A stretch of 64,000 nt of DNA from Rhizobium sp. 18055 (GCF_902706285.1 NZ_CACSKD010000002.1:1-64000); one strand, 5' to 3'; numbered from the stretch's first letter, positions 29,656 to 39,563 are shown. The notes: generated by a model from the sequence alone, not told the origin. Program-made: numbers and translations.

Positions 29656-30351
29656 TTATGCTGATGGGATCGGGGTGACGCGGCCGAGCAGCGTTTCGAC
29701 CAGTTCCGGCGTCAGTTCACTGAAATCGGCGATGATCAGGCCCGGCTCCAGCGTTTCGATCGGCACATCGGAATAGCCGAAGGGAACGGCGATCGAGGGG
29801 ATCCCGGCGTTTCGGGCGACGAGAATGTCGTTGGCGCTGTCGCCGATCATGATCGTACGGCGTGCGTCGCCAGCCGCCTTTTCGATGGTGCCGAGCAGAT
29901 GGGCCGCATCGGGCTTGCGCACGGCAAATGTGTCGCCACCGGTGATCGCGTCGAAATAATGGGTGAGCTGCAACCGCTCCAGCAGCGTCCGGGCAAGGCC
30001 CTCCAGCTTGTTGGTGCAGACCGCGAGCCGGTATCCCTTGTCCTTCAACTGATCCATCGCGTCGATCAGGCCGGGATAGGGGACGGTCTTGCCGGGCATG
30101 CTCTCGGTATAATGGACGATGAAACGGTCGAGCAGCACAGGCAGCGCTTCCGGCTCCAGCGGATGGCCCTGCAGCTTGCAGGCGCGCTCGATCATCACCT
30201 TGGCGCCGTGGCCGACCAGATGGGTCAGGTCATCGTAGCTGACGGGCGCCAGATCGAGGGCTGCAATGGTGTGGTTGAGGCTCTCGACCAGATCGACATG
30301 GGTATCGAGCAGCGTTCCGTCGAGATCGAAGACGACAAGGGCAGGGGTCAA
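29656..30351 (-). CDS. gph: phosphoglycolate phosphatase
   Basis: Hydrolyses 2-phosphoglycolate, a by-product of DNA 3'-end repair and oxygenase activity. The 231-residue HAD protein has motif I VVFDLDGTLLDTHVDL, cap-domain GHGAKVMIERA, motif II VCTNKLEGLA, the lysine in VRKPDAAHLLGTI, and motif IV IMIGDSANDILVARNAG. The pattern fits Gph better than the generic HAD gene at 9.2 kb. Divergent from rpiA. Confidence 0.9.
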   Translation of the reverse strand: MTPALVVFDLDGTLLDTHVDLVESLNHTIAALDLAPVSYDDLTHLVGHGAKVMIERACKLQGHPLEPEALPVLLDRFIVHYTESMPGKTVPYPGLIDAMDQLKDKGYRLAVCTNKLEGLARTLLERLQLTHYFDAITGGDTFAVRKPDAAHLLGTIEKAAGDARRTIMIGDSANDILVARNAGIPSIAVPFGYSDVPIETLEPGLIIADFSELTPELVETLLGRVTPIPSA

Positions 30352-30545
30352 TGGAGTTCGCCTGTTTGCTGTTGGGGTGATGCCGGGTTAAGCGATGGAG
30401 CCCGCAAAAGCAACGCTTTGACCGGGTTGCGGCCGTGATCCGTCCTCTGTTTCGGATTTCGAAAGCGCCACGTTATTTTGGCTTTCGTTTGGCAGGCGGG
30501 GCGTGTAAACAACGCAACCAACGCAACATTTGGAGTAAGCGGCGC

Positions 30546-31244
30546 ATGGATGCCCGCGAAATGAAGATCAAAGCCGCCGCGGCAGCACTTGCCCATGTCG
30601 AACATGGGATGCGTCTTGGAATCGGCACTGGAAGTACTGCCGAGGAATTCGTGCGGTTGCTTGCGGAAAAGGTTGCCGACGGTTTCAAGGTCGAGGGCGT
30701 TCCGACGTCCGAGCGCACGGCCCGGCTGTGCGTCGAGCTTGGCGTTCCGCTGAAATCGCTCGACGAGTTGCCCGAACTGGACCTCACCATCGACGGCGCC
30801 GATGAGCTCGATGCCGGGCTGCGGCTGATCAAGGGCGGCGGCGGGGCGCTGCTGCGCGAAAAGATCGTTGCTGCGACCTCGGCGCGGATGATCGTGATCG
30901 CCGACGAGAGCAAGCTGGTCGAAACCCTCGGCGCGTTTGCGCTGCCGATCGAGGTCAACATGTTCGGCCTGGTATCGACGCGGATTGCCATCGAGAAAAC
31001 CGCTGCCAAGCTTGGTTTGACGGGTGGACTAACGCTTCGCCAGTCCGGCGACGGCGATTTCACCACGGATGGCGGACACTATATTATCGACGCATCTTTT
31101 GGCCGCATTCCTGATGCAGAGGCGCTTTCAAGCGCATTGAACGCAATCCCAGGCGTCGTGGAACACGGACTCTTTCTCAATATGGCCGCGCTTGCGATTA
31201 TCGCAGGTCCGGCGGGCGCGCGCGAGCTGCGGGCAACCAGGTAA
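30546..31244 (+). CDS. rpiA: ribose-5-phosphate isomerase A
   Basis: Interconverts ribose-5-phosphate and ribulose-5-phosphate in the pentose phosphate pathway. The 232-residue protein shows [15 protein letters not shown], the [30 protein letters not shown] block with catalytic Asp/Glu/Lys, and the C-terminal [17 protein letters not shown] ribosome-binding site nine bases upstream supports the ATG. It is followed 16 bases later by the DUF2059 gene, probably on the same transcript. Confidence 0.96.
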   Translation: MDAREMKIKAAAAALAHVEHGMRLGIGTGSTAEEFVRLLAEKVADGFKVEGVPTSERTARLCVELGVPLKSLDELPELDLTIDGADELDAGLRLIKGGGGALLREKIVAATSARMIVIADESKLVETLGAFALPIEVNMFGLVSTRIAIEKTAAKLGLTGGLTLRQSGDGDFTTDGGHYIIDASFGRIPDAEALSSALNAIPGVVEHGLFLNMAALAIIAGPAGARELRATR

Positions 31245-31260
31245 CAGGAGCATGGAACTC

Positions 31261-31827
31261 ATGAGTAAATTTGCAGGTTTTGGCCGTTTTGCTGCTGCGA
31301 CCGTCATTCTTTCGGCCGTTGCGCTGGGCTCCGTGGCCCATGCCCAGGAAGCATCGCCCGAACAGCTGAAGGCAGCGCGCGCGGCCATCGACGCGATCGG
31401 CGCCACCACCCAGTTCGACAATATCCTGCCGGGCCTTGCAGAACGCCTGAAGGCCGACCTGATCCAGGATTCGCCGAACTACCAGGATCAGATCACGTCG
31501 GAAGTCGACAAGCAGGCATTGGCGCTGGCACCACGCCGCGCCGACCTCGAAAAGGAAGCGGCACTGACCTATGCCAAGGCATTCACGGTCGAAGAGCTGA
31601 ACGCCATTGCCGCCTTCTACGGCTCGCCGGTCGGTCAGAAGCTGCTCAAGGACGGTCCGATCGCATCGCGCGAAACCGTCAAGGCAGCCGACATCTGGGC
31701 GCAGGGCATTTCGCGTGACCTGCAGAAGGGCGCCAGCACCGAGCTTGCCAAGATCGTCAAGCCTGCACCGGCCGCCGAAGTGGCACCGGCTGCGGCGCCT
31801 GCGGCCAAGCCTGCCCCGAAGCCGTAA
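31261..31827 (+). CDS. DUF2059 domain-containing exported protein
   Basis: A 188-residue secreted protein. Signal peptide to about residue 28 (VALGSVAHA), then the helical DUF2059 core: QLKAARAAIDAIGATTQFDNILPGLAERLK and TYAKAFTVEELNAIAAFYGSPVGQKLLKD, ending in a low-complexity Ala/Pro/Lys tail. DUF2059 proteins are periplasmic, of unknown role. ATG 31261 is chosen because AGGAG is ten bases upstream; an ATG nine bases earlier is too close to that site. A terminator follows. Confidence 0.88.
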   Translation: MSKFAGFGRFAAATVILSAVALGSVAHAQEASPEQLKAARAAIDAIGATTQFDNILPGLAERLKADLIQDSPNYQDQITSEVDKQALALAPRRADLEKEAALTYAKAFTVEELNAIAAFYGSPVGQKLLKDGPIASRETVKAADIWAQGISRDLQKGASTELAKIVKPAPAAEVAPAAAPAAKPAPKP

Positions 31828-31849
31828 GGCTTTCACCATCGCCTCTACG

Positions 31850-31880
31850 AAAGCCCGGCATCGTCCGGGCTTTTGTTTTT
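31850..31880 (+). terminator. rho-independent terminator after the DUF2059 gene
   Basis: Nine-base-pair stem AAAGCCCGG/CCGGGCTTT with a short loop and a TTTTGTTTTTT tail; a classical intrinsic terminator ending the rpiA-DUF2059 transcript. Confidence 0.88.
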
Positions 31881-31937
31881 TGGGCGATCGGTACTATATC
31901 AAAGCTTCCTTCCAGACGATTCCTGCCGGAGATCCCC

Positions 31938-33323
31938 ATGACAGCCTATGATTACGACCTCTTTGTCATCGGTGGCGGTTCCGGTGGGGTGCGAAGCGCG
32001 CGTGTTGCCGCGGCACTCGGCAAGAAGGTCGCGATTGCGGAAGAGTATCGCTACGGCGGTACCTGCGTCATTCGCGGCTGCGTCCCGAAGAAGCTGTTCG
32101 TCTATGCATCGCAGTATCATGAGCATTTCGAGGATGCGGCAGGCTTTGGCTGGACCGTGGGCGAAAGCACGTTCGACTGGAAAAAGTTGATTGCCGCCAA
32201 GGATGCGGAAATCACCCGGCTGGAAGGCCTCTACAAGAAGGGCCTTTCAAGCGCCAATGCCGAGATATTCGAGACGCGGGCCGAACTCGTCGATGCGCAT
32301 ACGGTGCGGCTGGTGAGCTCGGGAAAGACGGTGACCGCCAAGACCATCGTGATTGCCACCGGCGGCGAGCCGAACCATCACGGCGCGCTGCCGGGACATG
32401 ATCTGTGCATCACCTCGAACGAGGCCTTCGATCTCGAAGCACTGCCACGCAAGATCGTCATTGTCGGCGGTGGATACATCGCCGTCGAGTTCGCCAACGT
32501 GTTCCACGGCCTCGGCGTCGAGACGACGCTGGTCTATCGTGGCGCCGAGATCCTCTCGCGCTTCGACCACGACCTGCGCCGTGGCTTGCATGAGGCGATG
32601 GCCGCCAAGGGCATCCGCATCCTCTGCCACGACATGCTGAAGAGCGTGGCGAAGGGTGAGGACGGTCTGAAGGTCGAGACGCTGAACAACGGGATGCTCG
32701 ACGCCGATGTGGTGATGCTGGCAATCGGCCGGGTGCCGAACTCGCATGGGCTCGGCCTCGAGGCTGCCGGCGTCAGGACCAACGAGCATGGTGCCATCAT
32801 CGTCGATGACTACTCGCGCACCAGTGTCGACAACATCTATGCGCTGGGCGATGTCACCGACCGGGTACAGCTGACGCCGGTCGCCATTCACGAAGCGATG
32901 TGCTTCATCGAGACCGAATACAAGAACAACCCGACCAAGCCGGACCACGAGACGATCGCCACCGCCGTGTTCTCGCAGCCAGAAATCGGCACGGTGGGAT
33001 TGAGCGAGGAAGAGGCCGGCAAGCGCTACAGCGAGGTCGAGGTCTACCGGGCGCAGTTCCGGCCGATGAAGGCGACGCTTTCAGGGCGGACGGAAAAGAT
33101 GATCATGAAGCTGCTGGTCGATGCGGCCAGCCGCAAGGTGATCGGCGCCCACATCCTCGGCCACGATGCCGGCGAAATGGCGCAGCTGCTCGGCATCACG
33201 CTGAAGGCCGGCTCCACCAAGGATGACTTCGACCGGACCATGGCCGTCCATCCGACGGCCGCCGAAGAGCTGGTCACCATGTATGCGCCGAGCTACCGGC
33301 TGCGCAACGGCGTGCGGGTCTGA
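31938..33323 (+). CDS. gor: glutathione-disulfide reductase
   Basis: NADPH-dependent flavoprotein that regenerates glutathione, also needed by the formaldehyde and thiol systems in this window. The 461-residue protein has the FAD-binding GGGSGGVRSAR, redox-active GGTCVIRGCVPKK (Cys43/Cys48), NAD(P)-binding IVGGGYIAVEFA followed by an arginine-bearing loop, YALGDVTDRVQLTPVAI, and the C-terminal interface HPTAAEELVTMY. The redox motif is of the form found in alphaproteobacterial and plant reductases. It is a single gene. Confidence 0.96.
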   Translation: MTAYDYDLFVIGGGSGGVRSARVAAALGKKVAIAEEYRYGGTCVIRGCVPKKLFVYASQYHEHFEDAAGFGWTVGESTFDWKKLIAAKDAEITRLEGLYKKGLSSANAEIFETRAELVDAHTVRLVSSGKTVTAKTIVIATGGEPNHHGALPGHDLCITSNEAFDLEALPRKIVIVGGGYIAVEFANVFHGLGVETTLVYRGAEILSRFDHDLRRGLHEAMAAKGIRILCHDMLKSVAKGEDGLKVETLNNGMLDADVVMLAIGRVPNSHGLGLEAAGVRTNEHGAIIVDDYSRTSVDNIYALGDVTDRVQLTPVAIHEAMCFIETEYKNNPTKPDHETIATAVFSQPEIGTVGLSEEEAGKRYSEVEVYRAQFRPMKATLSGRTEKMIMKLLVDAASRKVIGAHILGHDAGEMAQLLGITLKAGSTKDDFDRTMAVHPTAAEELVTMYAPSYRLRNGVRV

Positions 33324-33343
33324 TCCTGCGCGCCAAGGGTTGA

Positions 33344-33376
33344 TGCCCCTCAGCTGGTGATGCCCTCAGCTGGTGA
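33344..33376. repeat. tandem duplication of about 16 bases at a gene end
   Basis: TGCCC(C)TCAGCTGGTGA occurs twice head to tail. The stop codon of the minus-strand TadG-like gene lies in one copy, so its last codons (T-S-stop) are duplicated just beyond the stop. This looks like a recent slippage event. Confidence 0.6.
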
Positions 33377-34700
33377 TGCGGGGGGTGCTGACGATCTTCA
33401 GGAACAGCGCCTTCATGGCGTCGGCGATACCGTCCGTCGGGCTGACGGCGAAGTAGAGGCCCGGGGTGGCGCATTCCTGCATCCTGGTGGGGATGCTGGC
33501 CGCAAACGGGGCGACCCAGGTGGTGTAGAAGCTGTTTTCCGGCAAGGGAAGGTATGGCGTATAGAGTACGGCGATCTTGACGCCGCGGTTCTTCAACGTC
33601 GTGCAGTTGGTGGTGTCGATCGGTTCGATGCAGCGGCCGGAACTGGCACCCTTCGGGCTGGTGCAGCCGACGGGCTTGTAACTGTCGCCGACGCCGTCGG
33701 CGACGAAGAAGACGATCTTCTGTCGGTCTGCATTGCTCGTCCCCTGGCCGACAGTGCCGCTGATCTCTGCCGAGATGCCTTTCAAGGCGGTGTCGAAGCT
33801 GGTCTGCTGGTCACTATTGTAGTTCTGGTACGGAATGCTCATCAGTTCGATGCCTGTCGTGGCCGAACCGACGCCTTTGAGATTGTCGCTGAGATCGGCA
33901 ACCTTGTAGAGCTTGGCATCCTGCGCGGTCTTGCCGAAGGTGTAGGCAGCGACGCGGAACTGGCTGGCGACCGTCTCGGTGTCCTGCGCCTTCTGCATCA
34001 GCGCCTTGACGGCGGCGGCGACGACGTCGATGCGGATGGTCACGCCATTGTTGCGCGCGACGTTATAGTAGCTGTTCTTGTCCTCGACACCGGATGTCGA
34101 GACGATGTGACAGGCAAACGCACAGCTCTTGTCCTTGCCGCCGTCATGGCCTGCAGCGGTGGCAGTCTTCATCGTGGCAATGTCGCTGGCCGTTGCACCC
34201 ACGCCCATCGAGGGCGTGTTGTCGAGCAGCATGTAGAAATCCATGTAGGACGGTGTCTCGTAGCGTGCCGTGGCTGCGCCCGATATCGGCATGCTGGTCT
34301 GGCCGAGGACCTGCATGAAGGTGGTGGAGACGCGTGCGTTGAAGGTTACCGACGAGGTCAGGACGCCGCCTGTCTTTGCCACGTTGACCTGGACGTTGAC
34401 GGGCAAGTCCAGCAGTTCGCCGGACAACTGCGCACGGAAGATGTCCTGCGCGTCCGATTTGCCCTGGGCAATGGCGCCGTCTCCGGTCATCGCCTGCGCC
34501 TGGGTCATTGCCGCGGATTTCTGTGCGACCGCACCGACCGCCGCCGCATCGGCTGCCGCCTGCAGCTGGGTCCGCAGGCTCAGCGCATGGGTGAAATCGA
34601 TCGCCAGCCCGCCGGCGCCGATGATGGGCACCATCAGCAGCGCGGTGAGCACGCCGAAATTACCGGAACGGTTTGAAACAAGACGGTTTAACATACGCAC
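33366..34700 (-). CDS. TadG-like pilus-assembly protein with von Willebrand A-like domain
   Basis: A 444-residue protein. Residues 1-45 form the TadE/G-type N-terminus (SNRSGNFGVLTALLMVPIIGAGGLAIDFTHA), with one membrane helix and the processing-site-like glycine before it. After a helix rich in Ala/Gln comes a vWA-like domain starting MLLDNTPSMGVG (a DxTxS metal-site variant), with the CAFACH cysteine pair common in these proteins and FFVADGVGDS. Start: GTG at 34700 has GGGAG seven bases upstream; ATG 34694 is possible. It belongs functionally with the TadE/TadG pair at 36.5-38.7 kb. Confidence 0.85.
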   Translation of the reverse strand: MRMLNRLVSNRSGNFGVLTALLMVPIIGAGGLAIDFTHALSLRTQLQAAADAAAVGAVAQKSAAMTQAQAMTGDGAIAQGKSDAQDIFRAQLSGELLDLPVNVQVNVAKTGGVLTSSVTFNARVSTTFMQVLGQTSMPISGAATARYETPSYMDFYMLLDNTPSMGVGATASDIATMKTATAAGHDGGKDKSCAFACHIVSTSGVEDKNSYYNVARNNGVTIRIDVVAAAVKALMQKAQDTETVASQFRVAAYTFGKTAQDAKLYKVADLSDNLKGVGSATTGIELMSIPYQNYNSDQQTSFDTALKGISAEISGTVGQGTSNADRQKIVFFVADGVGDSYKPVGCTSPKGASSGRCIEPIDTTNCTTLKNRGVKIAVLYTPYLPLPENSFYTTWVAPFAASIPTRMQECATPGLYFAVSPTDGIADAMKALFLKIVSTPRITS

Positions 34701-34770
34701 AAGACTGCTCCCAAAGTCCCACCATGCATCGGTGAAAAGGCAGGAGCATCATGCTTTGCCGTTTGCGTTT

Positions 34771-34784
34771 GGGTATTTATACCC
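34771..34784. promoter_or_regulatory. 14-base perfect palindrome between divergent genes
   Basis: GGGTATTTATACCC lies in the 316-base gap between the TadG-like gene and the divergent DAHP synthase gene. The gap holds no convincing gene; a 13-codon frame near 34750 has no aromatic codons and is not a credible leader peptide. The palindrome is a candidate operator only. Confidence 0.3.
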
Positions 34785-35016
34785 GCGATGCCTAAATTAG
34801 ATACAAAGCGTCTTGGTGTATTCGCCGTTAACATTGCAGCGAAGGTTTCCGATCCGCCCGGCCAACAGCTGAACCGGCGCCCTCGGCAGGTCTTTGCCGG
34901 CCGGTGAAAGCTCGCCAGAGGCCCGCTATGCAAGCCGACGCTAAACGGTTATAAGCCGCCCCATATTTTCAAGACGGGATATCCGGCCGGTACCGGATAC
35001 TGGACAGGTGAACGAG

Positions 35017-36390
35017 ATGGCACAGAATTGGACTCCGAACAGTTGGCGGCAAAAACCGATCCAGCAGGTGCCGGATTATCCGGATCAGGCAACGCTTGCG
35101 GCGACGGAAGCCCAGCTCGCATCCTATCCTCCGCTGGTCTTTGCCGGTGAAGCGCGCCGCCTGAAGAAGCACCTTACCAATGTGGCGGAAGGCAATGGCT
35201 TCCTGCTGCAGGGCGGTGATTGCGCCGAAAGCTTTGCCGAACACGGCGCCGACAACATCCGCGACTTCTTCCGCGCCTTCCTGCAGATGGCAGTCGTTCT
35301 GACGTTCGGTGCGCAGCTGCCTGTCGTCAAGGTCGGCCGCATTGCCGGACAGTTCGCCAAGCCGCGCTCCTCCGGTATCGAAACGCTCGATGGCGTTTCC
35401 CTGCCGAGCTACCGCGGCGACATCGTCAATGGCATCGAGTTCACCGAAGAGGCGCGCATTCCGAACCCGGAACGCCAGGCCATGGCTTACCGCCAGTCGG
35501 CTGCGACGCTGAACCTTCTGCGCGCTTTCGCGATGGGTGGCTATGCCAACCTCGAGAACGTGCATCAGTGGATGCTCGGCTTCGTCAAGGACAGCCCGCA
35601 GGGCGAGCGCTACCGCAAGCTTGCCGATCGCATCAGCGAGACGATGGATTTCATGACGGCGATCGGCATCACCTCCGAGAACCAGCCGGCGCTGCGCGAG
35701 ACGGATTTCTTCACCAGCCACGAAGCGCTGCTGCTTGGCTATGAAGAGGCGCTGACCCGCGTCGATTCGACCTCCGGCGACTGGTACGCCACATCTGGCC
35801 ACATGATCTGGATCGGCGACCGTACGCGTCAGCTCGACCATGCGCATGTCGAATATTGCCGCGGCATCAAGAACCCGATCGGCCTGAAGTGCGGCCCGAC
35901 ACTGCAGGCGGACGATCTGCTGAACCTGATCGACGTGCTGAACCCGGCCAACGAAGCCGGTCGTCTGACGCTGATCTGCCGTTTCGGTCATGACAAGGTT
36001 GCCGAGCATCTGCCGCGCCTGATCCGTGCAGTCGAGAAGGAAGGCCGCAAGGTCGTCTGGTCCTGCGACCCGATGCATGGCAACACGATCACGCTGAACC
36101 ACTACAAGACCCGTCCGTTCGAGCGGATCCTGTCGGAAGTCGAAAGCTTCTTCCAGATCCATCGCGCCGAGGGTACGCATCCGGGCGGCATCCATATCGA
36201 GATGACCGGCAAGGATGTGACCGAATGCACCGGTGGTGCGCGCGCCGTGACGGCCGAAGACCTGCACGACCGCTATCACACCCATTGCGACCCGCGTCTC
36301 AATGCCGACCAGGCGCTCGAGCTGGCCTTCCTGCTGGCCGAGCGGATGAAGGGTGGCCGCGACGAAAAGCGGATGGCCGTCAACGGCTGA
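35017..36390 (+). CDS. class II 3-deoxy-7-phosphoheptulonate (DAHP) synthase
   Basis: First step of the shikimate pathway: condenses phosphoenolpyruvate with erythrose-4-phosphate. The 457-residue protein is of the class II (plant-like) type used by rhizobia, with [12 protein letters not shown] near the N-terminus holding the metal-site cysteine, [47 protein letters not shown], and [11 protein letters not shown] with [20 protein letters not shown] 35017 has AGGTGA upstream and is preferred to the GTG three codons before. It interrupts the run of Tad-like genes. Confidence 0.95.
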   Translation: MAQNWTPNSWRQKPIQQVPDYPDQATLAATEAQLASYPPLVFAGEARRLKKHLTNVAEGNGFLLQGGDCAESFAEHGADNIRDFFRAFLQMAVVLTFGAQLPVVKVGRIAGQFAKPRSSGIETLDGVSLPSYRGDIVNGIEFTEEARIPNPERQAMAYRQSAATLNLLRAFAMGGYANLENVHQWMLGFVKDSPQGERYRKLADRISETMDFMTAIGITSENQPALRETDFFTSHEALLLGYEEALTRVDSTSGDWYATSGHMIWIGDRTRQLDHAHVEYCRGIKNPIGLKCGPTLQADDLLNLIDVLNPANEAGRLTLICRFGHDKVAEHLPRLIRAVEKEGRKVVWSCDPMHGNTITLNHYKTRPFERILSEVESFFQIHRAEGTHPGGIHIEMTGKDVTECTGGARAVTAEDLHDRYHTHCDPRLNADQALELAFLLAERMKGGRDEKRMAVNG

Positions 36391-36420
36391 CCGCGGCCAA
36401 CTGCAAGACCGATGGATTGA

Positions 36421-36452
36421 CAGAAAGCCCGGCCACAGTGCCGGGCTTTCTG
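36421..36452. terminator. bidirectional rho-independent terminator
   Basis: A perfect 12-base-pair stem CAGAAAGCCCGG/CCGGGCTTTCTG with an eight-base loop between the convergent DAHP synthase and TadG-type genes; T-rich CTGCTTAAAACG follows on the plus strand. Confidence 0.8.
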
Positions 36453-36527
36453 CTTAAAACGTTCGCCCGGCGTGCCGGTCTGCCGCCACGAGGCGGAGAA
36501 CGAGGCTGGCGGCTCAGCGTCAGAGTT

Positions 36528-38267
36528 TCATTGCACCAGCACCGATTGCTGGCAGCGAGCGTCGGTGAGGCGAACGTCGGCCTCGCCGATCTTGATGCCG
36601 AGCATCAGCAGGGTATTGTAGAGCACGTCATCGAGCGGCGCCGTGACACCCGAGAGCGTATCGGCGATTGCCGACATCACCGCCTTGTTGGTTCCGAGCG
36701 TCAGGATCAGAAGCTGGATCTGCAGGTCGGTGCCGGCAATCAGCGACTGGGTGGCCGAGGTGAGTGTGTCGCGGGTCGAGACGTTCTTGACGGTCTTGTT
36801 GGTGATGTCGTTGGGCTGGAATGTCAGACGCGTCTTGCTGGTGTTGGTGAGATTGACATCGGATCGCGCCGTCACCTTCAAGAGCAGGGCGTCGATAATC
36901 GTCGCGGCAGTGACGCGCGGCTTGCTGCCGAAATTCGCCATCGCCGTCGGATCGACATCGCCGAGCGCGATTTCAGCAACGCCGGGCACGACGTCCACGC
37001 CGATGCTGGCATTCTTGGCACCGCCACCGAGGCAGGCGAAGTTCGCCAGCTTTGCCTCTGCATAGGCTGCTTCGACATAGAGCGGCACGCGAACCTTGAT
37101 GCCGGCGATGGTGCCAAGGCCCGGGACGGTGGCCTCGATGGCGAGGCGGATCTGCGCTGTTCTGACGGCTGATCCGGTCGCGCCGATGGCGTTGGAGGCC
37201 AGCCCCTTCGGTCGTTCTCCGACCGAGAGTTTGAGCGTGACGTTTGTGAGGCCCGGTATCGTGGCCGCCAGGTTGACCGAGAGCTGCTTGTTCTGGTTTG
37301 CGGCAAAGGCGGTGGTCGAGATGATGTCGAGGGCGCTGGCTTCGACGAGCAGATGCGTTCCGGTGCCGATCGCGCGCTCGCCAACGGAACCGAGGCTGAC
37401 GAGGTTCTGCAGCTTGACCTTCAGCTGCGTCGTTCCGAGACCCTTCGAGATCGATGTTATGGCCTTCGTCGCCGTTGGCGTCAGGCCCGGCATGACGGCC
37501 AAGGTGTCGAGCAGGCGGGGATAGGCGATATCGGTCTCCAGCAGGTCGTCATAGGTGCCGGCGGTCAGGTTGAGCCTGGTCGCCAGAAGATCGAGATAGG
37601 AGAGCAAATCCACATTGGCGGACACCAGTGCGTCGTAGTCTGCCACCTTGAGGGAGACGGTGGTGCCGAGCAGCCCGCCGAGGACGGCGTTGAGGACGCC
37701 GCCATTCAGGCTGGCCAGACGCGAGCCGACCGAGAATGCCGCGACCTTGGAGGCCGACGCTGTTCCCGTCGCGCTCAGCGTCGGCGGTGACATCAGGGCC
37801 GCGGCGAAAGTCATCTCGGCTTTCTGCTGCACTGCAACCTTGACGGCGTCGTATGGCTGGGTGCCGGTGACGAACCGCTGGCTCAGCGCGACGCTCGGAT
37901 CGGCAATGTAAACCCCTGGCGTGTATTGAACCACGGCGTCATAGGCGGCGAGCTGCGCTGCACTCAGCAGCTTGGTTCCGTTCGGCGTTGCGTAAGCGAC
38001 GCCTGACTTTACCGCCACCTTCAGGCCATTCTGCTGGAAGTTGGAAACAAGGTTGTTCGCTGCATTGCTGATATCGGACGCGGCAACGATCGCGCCGATA
38101 TCGCTTAGCTGCTGCAGCCGGCGCTGCTGCAATGTCATCATCCCGAAGTCGACGCCAAGCGCCAGCGTATAGATGACCAGCGGCGCACAGAGTGCCGCCG
38201 TGATCGCAATATTGCCATTGCGGGCGACAGCAAGGTCGGCCAGATATGCACGCATACTCCGTTTCAT
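36528..38267 (-). CDS. TadG-family pilus-assembly / secreted matrix-type protein
   Basis: A 579-residue protein with the TadE/G N-terminal signature ARNGNIAITAALCAPLVIYTLALGVDFG (one helix), followed by a long, regular, Ala/Thr/Leu/Val-rich region of DUF2134 type (LQQLSDIGAIVAASDISNA at its start). The rest is beta-rich with few charged residues, and a C-terminal cysteine (DARCQQSV). It overlaps the upstream TadE gene by four bases (ATGA), so the two are translationally coupled. GGGGGG precedes the ATG. Likely an envelope or surface component of a Tad-type apparatus; the core tad genes are not in the window. Confidence 0.83.
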   Translation of the reverse strand: MKRSMRAYLADLAVARNGNIAITAALCAPLVIYTLALGVDFGMMTLQQRRLQQLSDIGAIVAASDISNAANNLVSNFQQNGLKVAVKSGVAYATPNGTKLLSAAQLAAYDAVVQYTPGVYIADPSVALSQRFVTGTQPYDAVKVAVQQKAEMTFAAALMSPPTLSATGTASASKVAAFSVGSRLASLNGGVLNAVLGGLLGTTVSLKVADYDALVSANVDLLSYLDLLATRLNLTAGTYDDLLETDIAYPRLLDTLAVMPGLTPTATKAITSISKGLGTTQLKVKLQNLVSLGSVGERAIGTGTHLLVEASALDIISTTAFAANQNKQLSVNLAATIPGLTNVTLKLSVGERPKGLASNAIGATGSAVRTAQIRLAIEATVPGLGTIAGIKVRVPLYVEAAYAEAKLANFACLGGGAKNASIGVDVVPGVAEIALGDVDPTAMANFGSKPRVTAATIIDALLLKVTARSDVNLTNTSKTRLTFQPNDITNKTVKNVSTRDTLTSATQSLIAGTDLQIQLLILTLGTNKAVMSAIADTLSGVTAPLDDVLYNTLLMLGIKIGEADVRLTDARCQQSVLVQ

Positions 38268-38686
38268 ATGCCCCCCATGCGGATTGTCGCGAAGCGCCTG
38301 ATCTTTGTGTCGGGAAGTGGGAACGTGTATAGATTCCAGATCGGTAGCGCGCTGGCGTCGTATACCGTCGTGACCGTGAACTGATTGCCGTTCTGTGGAT
38401 CGGTGGCGACGGTCACCTGAAGCTTGGTGCGGTCTATCAACGGATCGTTCATGGTCGACACGGCGATGTAGTTGTTCACCAGCTGCGTGCGTTCCTGCTC
38501 CGAAAGGCCGGCAACGGCGGTACGCGCTGCATCCGCGGTCAGTTGCTGCAGGGCATGCGACGCGCTGAGGTAGATCCCGTAAGCAATGAGGGTGAGAAGG
38601 ACGAGCAGGAACAGGGGAGCGATAATCGCGAATTCTATTGCTGCAGCGCCGCGCCGATTTGCGAGAAAACGTCGGACGTTCTTCAT
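38264..38686 (-). CDS. TadE-like pseudopilin
   Basis: A 140-residue protein with the TadE pattern: basic start, RRGAAAIEFAIIAPLFLLVLLTLIAYGIYL (glycine/alanine before a conserved glutamate five residues into the hydrophobic segment, as in pseudopilins cleaved by a TadV/CpaA peptidase), then an extracytoplasmic domain of about 90 residues. GGGAG lies about nine bases before the ATG. First gene of a two-gene unit with the TadG protein. Confidence 0.88.
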   Translation of the reverse strand: MKNVRRFLANRRGAAAIEFAIIAPLFLLVLLTLIAYGIYLSASHALQQLTADAARTAVAGLSEQERTQLVNNYIAVSTMNDPLIDRTKLQVTVATDPQNGNQFTVTTVYDASALPIWNLYTFPLPDTKIRRFATIRMGGI

Positions 38687-38940
38687 TCACTGCACTCCCT
38701 TGCGAGGGTCTCCACCGAAGCGAAGACAACCAAAGGATACATTCTGTTCACTTAATTTTTGCTTACCTAATGAACTCCAGACGTGTACCTGTGAGATGTT
38801 CGTCTGTACAAAGTTGATACACCGTGCATCCGCAAGGTGATTTTAAAAAAAGGCAATCAATGGTAGCGCTTTAGGGTGTGGAATGGACGCGTGCGATGCA
38901 GTCTCGGGCTCTGGACGCCGGGCGAATGCCGCGGCGCGGC

Positions 38941-39465
38941 TCAGCTCCCGACTTTCCGCGTCAGTTTGGCGATATCGTCGCGCAATGCCGCGATCTCGGT
39001 CAGCACCTGCAAGTCGATCTTCTGGTGCAGCGACAGCACTTCCAGTTCCGCCTTCAGATTGACTTCGTAATCCTTCGCAGCCTCGAAGCGATCGCGCTCG
39101 GCCTGCCGGTTCTGCGACATCATGATGATCGGCGCCTGGATGGCGGCTATCATCGACAGAATGAGATTGAGGAAGATGAACGGGTAGGGATCGAAGGCGC
39201 GGGTGGCCAGCACCACGGTGTTGACCGCGCACCAGGCCACCAGGAAGACCAGGAAGGTGGTGATGAAGCCCCAGGAGCCGCCGATGCGGGCGATGCCGTC
39301 GGCCATGCGTTCGCCCACCGAGGCTTCGGCCTTGAGGGCGGCGTTGATGTCGGTGGAGATGATCTTGCGCTCATGCGCCTTGGCGAGCACGCGTTTCTCG
39401 ATATCGCCAAGCTCGCTGGCTTGCTTGTCGAAATGCAGGTGGACGAGACTGGAGAGATTGTTCAT
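38941..39465 (-). CDS. DUF1003 domain-containing membrane protein
   Basis: A 174-residue inner-membrane protein with the DUF1003 layout. After an N-terminal soluble helix come GERMADGIARIGGSWGFITTFLVFLVAWCAVNT (helix 1) and FDPYPFIFLNLILSMIAAIQAPIIMMSQNRQAERDR (helix 2, with the FxxLNLxLS...QAPxIMMSQNR signature). A C-terminal coiled-coil tail follows. The role is unknown; some members affect envelope homeostasis. GGGAG precedes the chosen ATG. Confidence 0.92.
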   Translation of the reverse strand: MNNLSSLVHLHFDKQASELGDIEKRVLAKAHERKIISTDINAALKAEASVGERMADGIARIGGSWGFITTFLVFLVAWCAVNTVVLATRAFDPYPFIFLNLILSMIAAIQAPIIMMSQNRQAERDRFEAAKDYEVNLKAELEVLSLHQKIDLQVLTEIAALRDDIAKLTRKVGS

Positions 39466-39563
39466 GGCGCGACTCCCGAATGGCTTTGTTCGATCGGGAG
39501 TATTCTGGTCTGCGCTCAAAAAGCAATGCGACAGCTGCCGCATCGCACAATATGCGCGCGATC

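Noticed and set aside
34745..34790. Leader peptide for attenuation of DAHP synthase
   Set aside because: The 13-codon frame lacks Trp, Phe runs or a terminator/antiterminator pair.
38268..38729. N-terminal extension of the TadG protein
   Set aside because: The extra residues come from the TadE gene read in another frame; the true start is the coupled ATG with GGGGGG upstream.
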